Counted from the stretch's first letter, positions 8,352-16,129 are shown. The stretch: DNA of 64,000 nucleotides from GCA-020343675 sp964462945 (GCA_964462945.1 CAYWZW010000003.1:1-64000), one strand, 5' to 3'. The notes: generated by a model not told the origin, from the sequence alone. Program-made: numbers and translations.

Positions 8352-8567
8352 TTACTCTTTGATGGGCAAGAGCTCTTCGATAAGACCATCCATCTGATTA
8401 GCGGCGCCTTTTCTGACCATCTTCCCGACATCAATAGACTGTTGAATCTCAGCTTCATCGATTTTCATTTCGCGTGCCTTTGCCGTGTGGTACTTCACAC
8501 AAGGATGGCAATTGGCCGAGACAGAAGCTCCGATAGCAATCAACTCTTTTATAACGGACTCTAACAT
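8352..8567 (-). CDS. Carboxymuconolactone decarboxylase / AhpD-like small protein
   Basis: The 71-residue protein has the AhpD core: SVSANCHPCVKYHTAKA, with CxxC at residues 20 and 23 and a following His, then a second helix pair. Such minimal members act as thiol peroxidase or disulfide relay proteins and often occur in arsenic operons next to acr3. The start ATG overlaps the end of the MtrA-like gene by seven bases, with AAGGA about ten bases upstream. A redox role supporting arsenate or organoarsenical chemistry is likely but not proven. Confidence 0.85.
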   Translation of the reverse strand: MLESVIKELIAIGASVSANCHPCVKYHTAKAREMKIDEAEIQQSIDVGKMVRKGAANQMDGLIEELLPIKE

Positions 8568-9289
8568 TTTCTATTTTCCTTATTATCCGGCTGAGCAATT
8601 GGATGTTTTTTCTGCGTTGTTTTCTTAATCCGTTCCATCAAGTGTTGTATTTTTTCTCTCTGAACGCGTTCCTCATCACTCTGCGGCTCCAGAGACGGCT
8701 GGGTGACCTTCCAGGTGATGGTGCCGGTTAGTGGCGCTCCCTGGTAGGCGCCCGGATCGTAAAGTCTGTATTGTCTGAACGGTGTTGGTTCCTCCTGGTA
8801 ACAAGACCAAACCGCCTGCCGCAGGACTTCAGGTGCACCTTCGTTGACAAGGTCTATTACAGCAACTTGTTCCCGAAACCGTTCCACAAATTCCTGTGGA
8901 ATGTTGAAAAGGTACGGAGTGGGAGCTTCCGTTCCGATGATGCGTTTGCGGCCGTCCGTGCCGTTCTTTGCCAGCGCCAGGATCGCATCACCCACCAAAT
9001 GCCCCGGAGACTCCGGGCCGCATACAACCAGGTATCGGATATTTGGATTCGCGACGATATTACAGACAACTTTTTCCAATCCGATGTTCTCCGTCTGAAG
9101 TGTCCCGGCGAGCGCCGCTCCACTTTCAACAGCCAGTCTAACCAATCTCTCAATGTCCGGCGGTGTCTCCTCCCGCATCCATCGCAGGATAACAACCACC
9201 GCAACCGGCGAATAGTCGTTGCCCCGAAGGTAACAACCTTCTTCCGGTGGATAACCGACCGCCGGTTCTGCCTTCTTAACATCAGTCAT
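8561..9289 (-). CDS. MtrA-like protein (tetrahydromethanopterin S-methyltransferase subunit A family)
   Basis: The 242-residue protein follows the MtrA pattern closely: GNDYSPVAVVVIL near residue 24, AALAGTLQTENIGLEKVVCN, NIVANPNIRYLVVCGPESPG, then the IPQEFVERFREQVAVIDL stretch. In methanogens MtrA is the corrinoid-carrying subunit that accepts the methyl group from methyl-tetrahydromethanopterin. The archaeal C-terminal membrane helix is missing; here the last 40 residues are charged, so the protein is soluble. No other Mtr subunit is in the window. It lies 14 bases after the FMN reductase-like gene and overlaps the AhpD-like gene, inside the arsenic unit. A role in methyl transfer to or from arsenic is a hypothesis; corrinoid binding must be tested. 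Confidence 0.82.
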   Translation of the reverse strand: MTDVKKAEPAVGYPPEEGCYLRGNDYSPVAVVVILRWMREETPPDIERLVRLAVESGAALAGTLQTENIGLEKVVCNIVANPNIRYLVVCGPESPGHLVGDAILALAKNGTDGRKRIIGTEAPTPYLFNIPQEFVERFREQVAVIDLVNEGAPEVLRQAVWSCYQEEPTPFRQYRLYDPGAYQGAPLTGTITWKVTQPSLEPQSDEERVQREKIQHLMERIKKTTQKKHPIAQPDNKENRKC

Positions 9290-9303
9290 ATTTCGTTCGG
9301 CTG

Positions 9304-9990
9304 CTATGTTTGTGCGAGACGCAGAGCAGCCTCAGCAACTCTGATACCCAGCTTCTTCGCACTTTCCATTCCGAATTCGTCTTTGGTAATGTCGTCTTTG
9401 TAGGCGTTCCAGAGTGTGGCACCCTGGTGTGCCGGGGGCTTGCCGCCAACGACCATGACTTCGTGACAGAGCAACGCTGCTTGTATCTGTTCGATAACCA
9501 ATTCCTGGCCTCCATTGCGGTATGCCCCGACTGCCAATACGCCCACCGGCTTGTTTGCAAGAAGCAGTTTAGGCGAGCGCAGAACGGCGAGGCGCTCCAA
9601 AAACGCCTTGCACAGAGCGCTCATCGAGCGGAAATAGCTCGGCGAGCCGATAATCAAGCCGTCCGGAGCGGGCTCGCAGAGCTTCGGCAGAACCATCAGG
9701 TCGAAATCATCTTTTGGCTGTTGGGCATCAGCAGAGGTCGCGCCGCCCAGCGACCCGGCAATTTCCAGACCCCCCAGGTCCACTAACTCTACCTTGATCC
9801 TGCCATCGACGCCTTTGGCGGCCTCAAGGGCGGCCTTGACGGCTGTGGCGGTGGTTTTACCTTGTCGGGGGCTACATGCGACTCCCACTATTCTCACTTC
9901 CTTGCCATTTACAGCCCTACTCGGCGATGTGTCCGCAGATGCCAACGCAGCCGCAGCCAAACCTGTGCTCAGAAAAGTCCTACGATCCAT
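9304..9990 (-). CDS. Tat-exported NADPH-dependent FMN reductase / flavodoxin-fold protein
   Basis: A twin-arginine signal (MDRRTFLSTGLAAAALASAD) precedes a flavodoxin-like fold in this 228-residue protein. The domain starts VRIVGVACSPRQGKTTATAV, the FMN phosphate loop of the FMN-reductase superfamily, and contains DGLIIGSPSYFRSMSALCKA, the second flavin-contact segment. Cytoplasmic ArsH proteins have the same fold and oxidise trivalent methyl- and phenylarsenicals, so an exported relative inside an arsenic unit is suggestive. It cannot use cytoplasmic NADPH once exported, so its electron source would have to differ. It lies 81 bases after the ArsP-like permease. Fold is firm, substrate unknown. 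Confidence 0.8.
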   Translation of the reverse strand: MDRRTFLSTGLAAAALASADTSPSRAVNGKEVRIVGVACSPRQGKTTATAVKAALEAAKGVDGRIKVELVDLGGLEIAGSLGGATSADAQQPKDDFDLMVLPKLCEPAPDGLIIGSPSYFRSMSALCKAFLERLAVLRSPKLLLANKPVGVLAVGAYRNGGQELVIEQIQAALLCHEVMVVGGKPPAHQGATLWNAYKDDITKDEFGMESAKKLGIRVAEAALRLAQT

Positions 9991-10071
9991 GATTTTTCTC
10001 CTCTATGTATTGTTCTTTCCTTTGCGTATGACCAATGTGATCTCTCGTGCAACCCTGTTTTAATTCTTCAT

Positions 10072-11382
10072 CTATCCCCAAATCGCTCCGAAGAACATGC
10101 CAGTGATTGTCGCCATAATTATTACGAGCGAAATGAAAACAACGGTTTTCTTCGTTCCCATAATTCTCTGGATAACAATCATACTCGGCAGGGATAGCGC
10201 AGGGCCTGCGAGCAGAAGCGCCAGCACAGGGCCTTTGTGCATACCCAAATTCATCAACGCCTGTGTTATGGGAATTTCAGTCAATGTAGCAAAATACCAA
10301 AACGCACCTATAACGCTTGCGATAAAATTACTCTGCAGGCTATTGTCACCCACCCACTGTGCAACCTGCTTTTCCGGCAGCAGGACGCTGACAAAGCCGA
10401 CGATGAACACGCCGCCATAGAGCAGCGGCACGAGCATCTTGGCAAATTCCCAGGTGCTGTGCATCCACTGGGCAATCTCATCCCGCTCGTACCATTGCCA
10501 GGCCATTATAAGCACCGCCAGGCCGCACAAACCCGCCAGATACCAGCGTATGTGATGGAGCGCGATAATCCACGTCTTTTGCTCTTGTATATCGTCTATC
10601 TCGGTTTTCTGCAGCTCAATCTTGTCCCCGGTTTTGTTTTCGCCGAGATTCTCTTCAAGCTGAAACCGAATCATGTCCTTCGTTTCATGGATAACCACGG
10701 CCTTGAACTCTCGACCATCGTTTGTTTTCACGACGACGTTGCCTGGGTTGTACCAGTCGCTAAATATAAGAAACAGAATCATAGAGGCCAGAAACAGTGC
10801 GGTCTTCCCGATGTGACGGCGAGGTTTTTCCGGCTCCGGCATCTGCATAGCTGCTTCAGCCTTTGCTCGCTCGCCCTTGCGAAATATGACTGCCATGAGC
10901 AAGCCAATAAGCACGGAGAAGACTACCGCCCCGATAAACCTGCCTACTCCAATGTCGAAGCCCAGAACACGTGCGCTCAAGAAAATGGCGAGGACGTTTA
11001 TGCCTGGGCCGGAGTATAAAAAGGCCGTTGCAGGCCCCAGACCGGCACCGAGGCTGTAGATGCCCGCGAACATCGGCAGCACGCTGCACGAGCAGACCGC
11101 CAGGACGCAGCCCGCCACCGACGCCACGGCGTAGGCCAGGACCGGGTTGGACCGCGGCCCGAGATACCGCATGACGGAGTTCTGCGATAAAAACGTAATA
11201 ATTGCCCCGGCGATAAACAACGCCGGGACCACGCAGGCTAACGTATGATTTCGGGCGTACCACTGAAGCAGCCGGAAGGCCTCCAGAATCGCCCCCTGAA
11301 TCTTGGCATTACCCAACGGCAGAAAATAAGCGATAAGAAAAATTCCGGCCAGCGCCGCAAGAATCTTAAGCTCTCGTTTCAT
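10072..11382 (-). CDS. ArsP-like permease (DUF318 family) with central soluble insert
   Basis: The 436-residue membrane protein has two homologous transmembrane halves. The first contains VLAVCSCSVLPMFAGIYSLG followed by GPATAFLYSGPGINVLAI, the second EIPITQALMNLGMHKGPVLA and LAGPALSLPSMIV; both are typical of the DUF318 permeases that include ArsP, an exporter of trivalent organoarsenicals. Between the halves lies a hydrophilic segment (about residues 205-270, beginning DWYNPGNVVVKTNDGREFKA) that looks like a small beta domain and then a charged linker. The gene is directly behind arsR (91 bases). Organoarsenical export is the best guess; other members move copper or zinc. Confidence 0.82.
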   Translation of the reverse strand: MKRELKILAALAGIFLIAYFLPLGNAKIQGAILEAFRLLQWYARNHTLACVVPALFIAGAIITFLSQNSVMRYLGPRSNPVLAYAVASVAGCVLAVCSCSVLPMFAGIYSLGAGLGPATAFLYSGPGINVLAIFLSARVLGFDIGVGRFIGAVVFSVLIGLLMAVIFRKGERAKAEAAMQMPEPEKPRRHIGKTALFLASMILFLIFSDWYNPGNVVVKTNDGREFKAVVIHETKDMIRFQLEENLGENKTGDKIELQKTEIDDIQEQKTWIIALHHIRWYLAGLCGLAVLIMAWQWYERDEIAQWMHSTWEFAKMLVPLLYGGVFIVGFVSVLLPEKQVAQWVGDNSLQSNFIASVIGAFWYFATLTEIPITQALMNLGMHKGPVLALLLAGPALSLPSMIVIQRIMGTKKTVVFISLVIIMATITGMFFGAIWG

Positions 11383-11473
11383 ATAGCCCTTTTGGAACTG
11401 TATGCCTATGTGACCATTTACTCACGCAGCTCTGGAAAAAATTGTGATCGACGATTACACGCGCCGACCACTC

Positions 11474-11803
11474 TTAAATAGCTTTCAGAAGTTTCTCATT
11501 CTCTTTGGCCTGCTGCCGTAAGACGCTGGTGATGCAAGAGAAGAAATCAAGAATGCAGACGCACTTCAGTCTGTATATCACCTTGAGTCCTTCTTTTCGA
11601 TACTCGAGCACGCCGGCTTTGACCAGGACCGAGAGATGCCGTGAGATATTCGAGCGTTCAGAGCCGACGTATCCGGCTATATCGCAAACGCATTGGTCAC
11701 CCTCTTTTAGAAAATCTATAATCGCAATCCGCAGCGGATGGGCTATCGCCTTTGTTATCTCAGCCTGTTTTTGAAATATCAGCGACTTTTTCTTATTGGA
11801 CAT
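11474..11803 (-). CDS. arsR: ArsR-family metalloregulator of the second arsenic unit
   Basis: The 109-residue protein is a winged-helix ArsR/SmtB repressor. The recognition helix region is SERSNISRHLSVLVKAGVLE, and the protein carries GDQCVCDI at the alpha-3 position where classical ArsR binds As(III), plus a C-terminal KCVCILDFFSC cluster. Two separate Cys groups could form more than one metal site. It heads the long unit that runs down to 2916, and a perfect 11-bp inverted repeat lies 19 bases upstream of its start. SD GGAG precedes the ATG. Arsenite-released autorepression is the expected behaviour. Confidence 0.92.
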   Translation of the reverse strand: MSNKKKSLIFQKQAEITKAIAHPLRIAIIDFLKEGDQCVCDIAGYVGSERSNISRHLSVLVKAGVLEYRKEGLKVIYRLKCVCILDFFSCITSVLRQQAKENEKLLKAI

Positions 11804-11821
11804 CGAACATCTCCATCTAAG

Positions 11822-11851
11822 TTACTATGTGATGCTATACTCACATAGTAA
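11822..11851 (-). promoter_or_regulatory. ArsR operator candidate of the second arsenic unit
   Basis: An 11-bp perfect inverted repeat, ttactatgtga and tcacatagtaa, separated by 8 bases, ends 18 bases before the arsR start. ArsR-family operators are typically 12-2-12 or similar AT-rich dyads overlapping the promoter. I did not find a convincing -35/-10 pair, so the exact promoter is not given. Confidence 0.7.
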
Positions 11852-11929
11852 TAACAGGTTCGCAAAACTCAAGCCAAATCCTGGAGATTTCACAAGAATT
11901 TTTCGCCTGAATTACTTACGTTGACGAAC

Positions 11930-12643
11930 TTAGAACGTTGCCAGGAAGTAAAAACCGGCAAGGATAAGCAACGCTCCGGCGGCGATTCTTATGGCAGTTT
12001 CAGCTCTTCTTGCCTTTATTGCCGATTTGCCGAAAGAGGCACCCAGCATAATGAGAGCCAGCGGCAGGCTGAATCCCACGGCGTAGGCCGCCATGATACA
12101 CATCCCCCACAAAGTGTAGCCCTGCAACACCGCCACCCCCAACACGATGAAAATTCCGGGATTGCAGGCCAACGAGGCCACACTGATACCTCCTCCGGTG
12201 ACCAGCCCAAATGCTGCTGCGCCCAGGAGCCCCTTCGGTCGCGAGCCGGTGCCCGCAGTTTTCGTGGGCAGCTTGAATGGCAACAACTTGAGCGCAGCAA
12301 GGCCGACAAATATCGCAATCAGCCCGGCGAGAACCTTCCAGTATTTTCCCATCATGTCCTGGGCTACCTGCCCGATGAAGCCCGCCACAGTGCCAAGAAC
12401 AACGAGCGCTATGGTTGTCCCCAACATGAAGCAAAGGGCGGCAAGAAACTTTGCCCGGCGGTCGCGGTCCTCCCGCGTGCCCGAATAGCCGACTATCGCA
12501 CCCAGCAGGGGCAGAGTACAGCACGCACTCGCGACCGCACTGGCCAGTCCAAGAACAAACGCCAGGGGCAGGGCCATGGGCCGGAATCCGACCTGTTCAA
12601 GCACGGTCTTGGCCCAATGCATTATCGACTGAATCCATTCCAC
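11930..12643 (-). CDS. CcdA/DsbD-like transmembrane protein
   Basis: This 237-residue, roughly six-helix protein has the CcdA duplication, with VASACCTLPLLGAIVGY near residue 40 and VASLACNPGIFIVLG near residue 155, so a cysteine before a proline-containing helix in each half. CcdA proteins pass electrons from thioredoxin across the membrane. It is the last gene of the first arsenic unit, 15 bases after a Cys-rich membrane protein, and probably reduces that protein or the exported thioredoxins of the neighbouring unit. It is a distant paralogue of the ArsG-like protein at 2916-3614. Electron transfer is likely; substrate is inferred. Confidence 0.85.
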   Translation of the reverse strand: MEWIQSIMHWAKTVLEQVGFRPMALPLAFVLGLASAVASACCTLPLLGAIVGYSGTREDRDRRAKFLAALCFMLGTTIALVVLGTVAGFIGQVAQDMMGKYWKVLAGLIAIFVGLAALKLLPFKLPTKTAGTGSRPKGLLGAAAFGLVTGGGISVASLACNPGIFIVLGVAVLQGYTLWGMCIMAAYAVGFSLPLALIMLGASFGKSAIKARRAETAIRIAAGALLILAGFYFLATF

Positions 12644-12658
12644 CGTTTTTCGCGCCCT

Positions 12659-13357
12659 CTACTTCTGGGGACTTACAGGAGCGCAGGTCGTGCTCCCCGG
12701 ACAGCAGCCTGAGGATGGTCTGGATGCGGTTACAAATGCCTGGACCAAATTCGTCTCAGTGATCTGGTCCGCCGGAACTCCGCTCACTCCGCCACCTCTT
12801 ACCAGGGCAAGCACACAGGGGATGGACAACTGCTTTGTCAAGGTCGCATAATTGGGTGCACCCTGCTTGAGTCGGAACGCGGAGATGCGAACTCCATTGC
12901 TGCGGATCGTTTTGGCGGCGGCTTCGATCTGTTTAGTGGCGGCCTGGCTGCCTTCCTGGTCATCGGCTGCAAGAAGAATAAAAACAGCGTCTGCGTTTGC
13001 TGCAACGTTGTTGAGGGAAGCGAGCGAATCAAGCGGCTCGCCCCACAGGCTCGATGCGAGCTGGTCAGATCCTTGCGTTTCTGTCGTCGCGCTCACCACC
13101 GCAGGAGTGTCCAGCTTGCCATCAGGCTGGATGGCGGCAAACAGTTGTTGTGCCTGATCGGCGGCGGAATTGGACTTGCCGATAAGTGACCGTGCCAAAA
13201 CTACCCCGGCCGCAACTACGATAAGGATAAATACCGCAATCTTCCATTTCTTGCCCCCGCCATCGGAGCCTGACGGGCAGCAACTGCCTCCGTCACAGCA
13301 TGATTGGAGGTTACTCGCGTTTTCCTGGCTGCTGGCCTGTTCTTTGTCATCATTCAT
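12659..13357 (-). CDS. Membrane-anchored Cys-rich protein with thioredoxin-like domain, unknown function
   Basis: The 232-residue protein has a Cys-rich cytoplasmic head (SCCDGGSCCPSG, residues about 19-30), one transmembrane helix (about 38-55), an extracytoplasmic alpha/beta domain, and a Cys-rich tail (SGCCPGSTTCAP) at the C-terminus. The domain has a thioredoxin-like layout, including SIPCVLALVRGG at the cis-proline position, but no CxxC at the usual active site. The cysteine clusters on both sides of the membrane suggest metal or arsenic binding and hand-over between the P-type ATPase (47 bases upstream) and the CcdA-like protein downstream. I do not recognise a named family. Confidence 0.7.
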   Translation of the reverse strand: MNDDKEQASSQENASNLQSCCDGGSCCPSGSDGGGKKWKIAVFILIVVAAGVVLARSLIGKSNSAADQAQQLFAAIQPDGKLDTPAVVSATTETQGSDQLASSLWGEPLDSLASLNNVAANADAVFILLAADDQEGSQAATKQIEAAAKTIRSNGVRISAFRLKQGAPNYATLTKQLSIPCVLALVRGGGVSGVPADQITETNLVQAFVTASRPSSGCCPGSTTCAPVSPQK

Positions 13358-13403
13358 TTTAACATCCTTTCCAAAAAAAGATTAAAGACGCATTCTGTAA
13401 TCG

Positions 13404-15380
13404 TTATGCACACTGCGAGACATTGTCTCTCATGGCATTTCCAACAGTTAAGGGTACGACTGCAAGACTGCCGTTATCGGTGTTTCTCAGCAGCGATCCT
13501 GTTTTAGACCACAATAGCAGCGTCGAGCTGAAAACTACCGTAATACAGCCGGCCTCCTGGAAAACAACCGCCAAGACAGGCGTAAGGATCCCAAAACCTG
13601 CAAGAATAAGCCCTATCACGTTGTATATGATGGAGAAAAAGATATTGAGCTTAATACGCCGGAGCACTTTTCGGGACATCCACATGAAGTCCACCACCCG
13701 CGAGAGCTCATCATTCATTAGTGTAACATCGGCAGTTTCGATAGCCACATCGGTTCCGGCTCTGCCCATGGCAATGCCCACATCGGCTAAAGCTAATGCC
13801 GGAGCATCATTGATGCCATCACCAATCATGCCGACAACACGCCCCTGTTTTTGCAGCTTCTCGACGAATTGCAGTTTTTGTTCCGGAAGAAGCTCGGCCT
13901 GGAAATCGTCAACTCCGATTTCTTTAGCGACAGTTTTGGCCACCGTATGATTGTCTCCGGTAAGCATGGTGATATTTTCAATACCCATAGCTTTCAAAGA
14001 TGCAATCGACTGAGGTGTTTCGGGGCGAACCTCATCGGCAATAGCGATCAGGCCAACAGGCTTCAAGTCATTGGCCACAAGAATCGCGGTTCTACCCTGT
14101 TCGGTCTGCTCTGAAACTGCCCATGCAATGTCTTCGGTAAGACAGACGCCTTTATCCCGCAGAAACTTGTCTTTGCCGACTAATATTTTCTTGCCGTCCC
14201 ACTGGGCGGTAACACCCATTCCAATTTCGATATTGAACTCGTGAGGATCAGGAACCTGAAGGCCACACTCTTTCGCACGGGTCATAACCGATCTGGCTAA
14301 TGGATGTTCGGAATACTTCTCGGCGGTTGCAGCTAAACGCAGAACGTCTTGCTCTAACATGCCGTCAAACGCGACCACCTTGACTACCTTCGGTTTTCCA
14401 AGCGTGAATGTGCCGGTCTTGTCAACGAGGAGAACGTCTATCTTTTTGGCCAGTTCCAGGAATATCCCTCCTTTGATAAGTACTGCACGGCGGGCCATAT
14501 TGGATATGCCGGCCGTTACCGCCGTTGGAGTGGCAATGGCAAAGGCGCAAGGACAGGCGACCAGAAGAACCGAAACAGCAACCTTGACATCGCCGGATGC
14601 GAAAAAAGCTATGATTGCCAGTACTAACACGGCAGGCAGAAACCATACCGTGAAGCGGTCGGCCAGGCTCTGAATGGGAGCCTTTGTCCCCTGCGCTTGT
14701 TCCACAAGGTGGACTATTTTGGATAGCGTCGTGTCCCGGTCAACCTTGGTAGCCCTAATCTCAAGCCGGCCCGTCTCGTTCAGAGTTCCGCCAAATACTT
14801 CGCCGCCCTTAGATTTCTCGACCGGCATTGACTCCCCGGTAATTGGAGCCTGATTAACACAGCTTTCTCCGGCAATGACCACTCCATCGATGGGAATGCG
14901 TCCTCCGGGTCTGACAACCACCACATCTCCAATTTGAACTTCGCTGGCAGGTATGACAACTTCTTGCTCACCGCGTCGCACCGTTACCATTTTTGGGGTA
15001 AGGTCCAGCAGAGCCCTGATGCTCCTGCGAGTCTTATCAAGGGTGTAGGATTCCAGCGCACCGGCCACTGACATGATGAACACGATGATTGCGGCCGCCC
15101 TGAACTCGCCAACAGCAACGGTGGCGATAAGAGCGACGGTGACAAAGACGTTGACTGTTATTCTTCGGTTATAAATGTCCTTGAACCCGGCAACAAACCG
15201 CAGATAACCGCCACCCAAGGTTGCAAAAAGTGCCAATCCCGCATCCAGAAAATACGGGCCTATTCTCCAATAAGCCAGGGCCCAGCTCGCTGCAATCAGG
15301 ATCCCCACAGTGCAGGGAACAATACTCAGCACAGCTATCTCCCTGTACTTGCCAGACTTATCATGTCCCTTTTTTCCCAT
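13404..15380 (-). CDS. P1B-type heavy-metal translocating ATPase without N-terminal HMA domain
   Basis: From ATG 15380 the protein has 658 residues; an in-frame start at 15542 would overlap the upstream small gene. It contains the P-type set: TGES (about 165), transport motif ACPCAFAIATP (about 275), phosphorylation site DKTGT (about 319), the HP motif SEHPLARSVM, LTGDN (about 473) and GDGINDAP (about 518). CPC defines a P1B ATPase, and the last helices carry IIYNVIG and FSSTLLL, closer to copper pumps than to Zn/Cd pumps. The usual N-terminal metal-binding domain is absent; the 53-residue Cys-rich protein encoded just upstream may replace it. Which metal is moved is uncertain. Confidence 0.92.
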   Translation of the reverse strand: MGKKGHDKSGKYREIAVLSIVPCTVGILIAASWALAYWRIGPYFLDAGLALFATLGGGYLRFVAGFKDIYNRRITVNVFVTVALIATVAVGEFRAAAIIVFIMSVAGALESYTLDKTRRSIRALLDLTPKMVTVRRGEQEVVIPASEVQIGDVVVVRPGGRIPIDGVVIAGESCVNQAPITGESMPVEKSKGGEVFGGTLNETGRLEIRATKVDRDTTLSKIVHLVEQAQGTKAPIQSLADRFTVWFLPAVLVLAIIAFFASGDVKVAVSVLLVACPCAFAIATPTAVTAGISNMARRAVLIKGGIFLELAKKIDVLLVDKTGTFTLGKPKVVKVVAFDGMLEQDVLRLAATAEKYSEHPLARSVMTRAKECGLQVPDPHEFNIEIGMGVTAQWDGKKILVGKDKFLRDKGVCLTEDIAWAVSEQTEQGRTAILVANDLKPVGLIAIADEVRPETPQSIASLKAMGIENITMLTGDNHTVAKTVAKEIGVDDFQAELLPEQKLQFVEKLQKQGRVVGMIGDGINDAPALALADVGIAMGRAGTDVAIETADVTLMNDELSRVVDFMWMSRKVLRRIKLNIFFSIIYNVIGLILAGFGILTPVLAVVFQEAGCITVVFSSTLLLWSKTGSLLRNTDNGSLAVVPLTVGNAMRDNVSQCA

Positions 15381-15459
15381 GACTTGAACGTCCCGTCGAA
15401 GTGAAAACGAGTATCCCTGATTACATATACCTTTGCTCGTACCTAAACTGACCCTCCTG

Positions 15460-15621
15460 TCAGTTCTCGGATTCTTCTCCTTCCTTCTTCTCAACGGTTT
15501 TCTTGTCATCTTCTTTTGCAGGGCCACAGCAGCTTTCTCCATGACCGCAGCAGCCGCCGGTTTTGGTCATGGATTCCCAGATTGTTGCCAATAGCCCCTT
15601 CTTTTTCTTTTCTGTTTCCAT
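15460..15621 (-). CDS. Small Cys-rich protein (53 residues) with a CC-x4-CC motif
   Basis: A 53-codon frame starts METEKKKKGLLATIWESMTK with AAGGAG about nine bases upstream, and stops with TGA at 15462-15460. Its centre reads TGGCCGHGESCCGP, two Cys pairs four residues apart, between a Lys-rich N-terminus and a Lys/Glu-rich tail. The strong ribosome site, position between arsR and the ATPase gene, and the same Cys-pair pattern in the protein at 12659-13357 (CCDGGSCCP) support a real gene. It may be a soluble metal or arsenite carrier serving the ATPase, which lacks its own metal-binding domain. No named family is recognised. Confidence 0.75.
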   Translation of the reverse strand: METEKKKKGLLATIWESMTKTGGCCGHGESCCGPAKEDDKKTVEKKEGEESEN

Positions 15622-15663
15622 ATTTTATTGACTCCTTGACAGTTGTTTTTCTGAACGCCGCGT

Positions 15664-16068
15664 CTATTTCCTTTTTCGTGCCAACGGATTATTGTTCGTC
15701 GGTCTTGTCCTCTCGTAACAAGCACATAGCTGCCCCTTGTCGATTTTGCAGACACGTTTAACTTGTTTGGCGTCTCGGACTATCCGTTTGTCCCTGCCTA
15801 TGGAATCCTGGACCCATTTAATCGCTTCGAGGACAAACTCGGGTGCGTCCTCATCAGCAAGCCGATAATAGTTCCACCGCCCTTCCTTTCTCGCATCAAC
15901 CAAACCGGCCTGATACAGAATGGACATGTGCTTTGAGACCGTTGACGGAGCCAGTCCGAGTATTTGAATCAGTTGGCACACACAAAGCTCGCCCTGACAG
16001 AGCATCATCAAAGCCCGGACTCTGTTCTCATCAGACAAAGCCTTTGTAATATGTATGATGTTACGCAT
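15664..16068 (-). CDS. arsR: ArsR-family metalloregulator of the first arsenic unit
   Basis: The 134-residue winged-helix repressor has the classical As(III)-binding ELCVCQL at the alpha-3 helix (about residues 27-33) and recognition region LAPSTVSKHMSILYQAGLVD. A C-terminal extension carries further cysteines (RVCKIDKGQLCACYE) not found in basic ArsR proteins. It is first in the unit with the Cys-rich protein, ATPase and CcdA-like gene. A sigma-70 type promoter and an inverted repeat lie directly upstream, and AAGGA precedes the ATG. Arsenite- or antimonite-released repression is expected. Confidence 0.92.
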   Translation of the reverse strand: MRNIIHITKALSDENRVRALMMLCQGELCVCQLIQILGLAPSTVSKHMSILYQAGLVDARKEGRWNYYRLADEDAPEFVLEAIKWVQDSIGRDKRIVRDAKQVKRVCKIDKGQLCACYERTRPTNNNPLARKRK

Positions 16069-16079
16069 ACCTGCTTCCT

Positions 16080-16101
16080 TACTTCGTCATATATCGAAGT
16101 A
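16080..16101 (-). promoter_or_regulatory. ArsR operator candidate of the first arsenic unit
   Basis: A 7-bp perfect inverted repeat, tacttcg and cgaagta, with an 8-base spacer lies between the -10 element and the arsR start. It has the same 8-base spacer as the operator of the second unit but a different half-site, so each ArsR probably binds its own operator. Confidence 0.65.
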
Positions 16102-16129
16102 TTCTAAAACAAAAAACCTTATTCGTCAA
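16101..16129 (-). promoter_or_regulatory. Sigma-70 type promoter of the first arsenic unit
   Basis: On the minus strand TTGACG (16129-16124) and TAGAAT (16106-16101) are separated by exactly 17 bases. The -10 touches the operator dyad at 16080-16101, so a bound ArsR would block transcription of the unit starting at 16068. Confidence 0.75.

Noticed and set aside
15380..15542. N-terminal extension of the P-type ATPase
   Set aside because: The extension overlaps the small Cys-rich gene in another frame, is Arg/Lys-rich and lacks an HMA motif.
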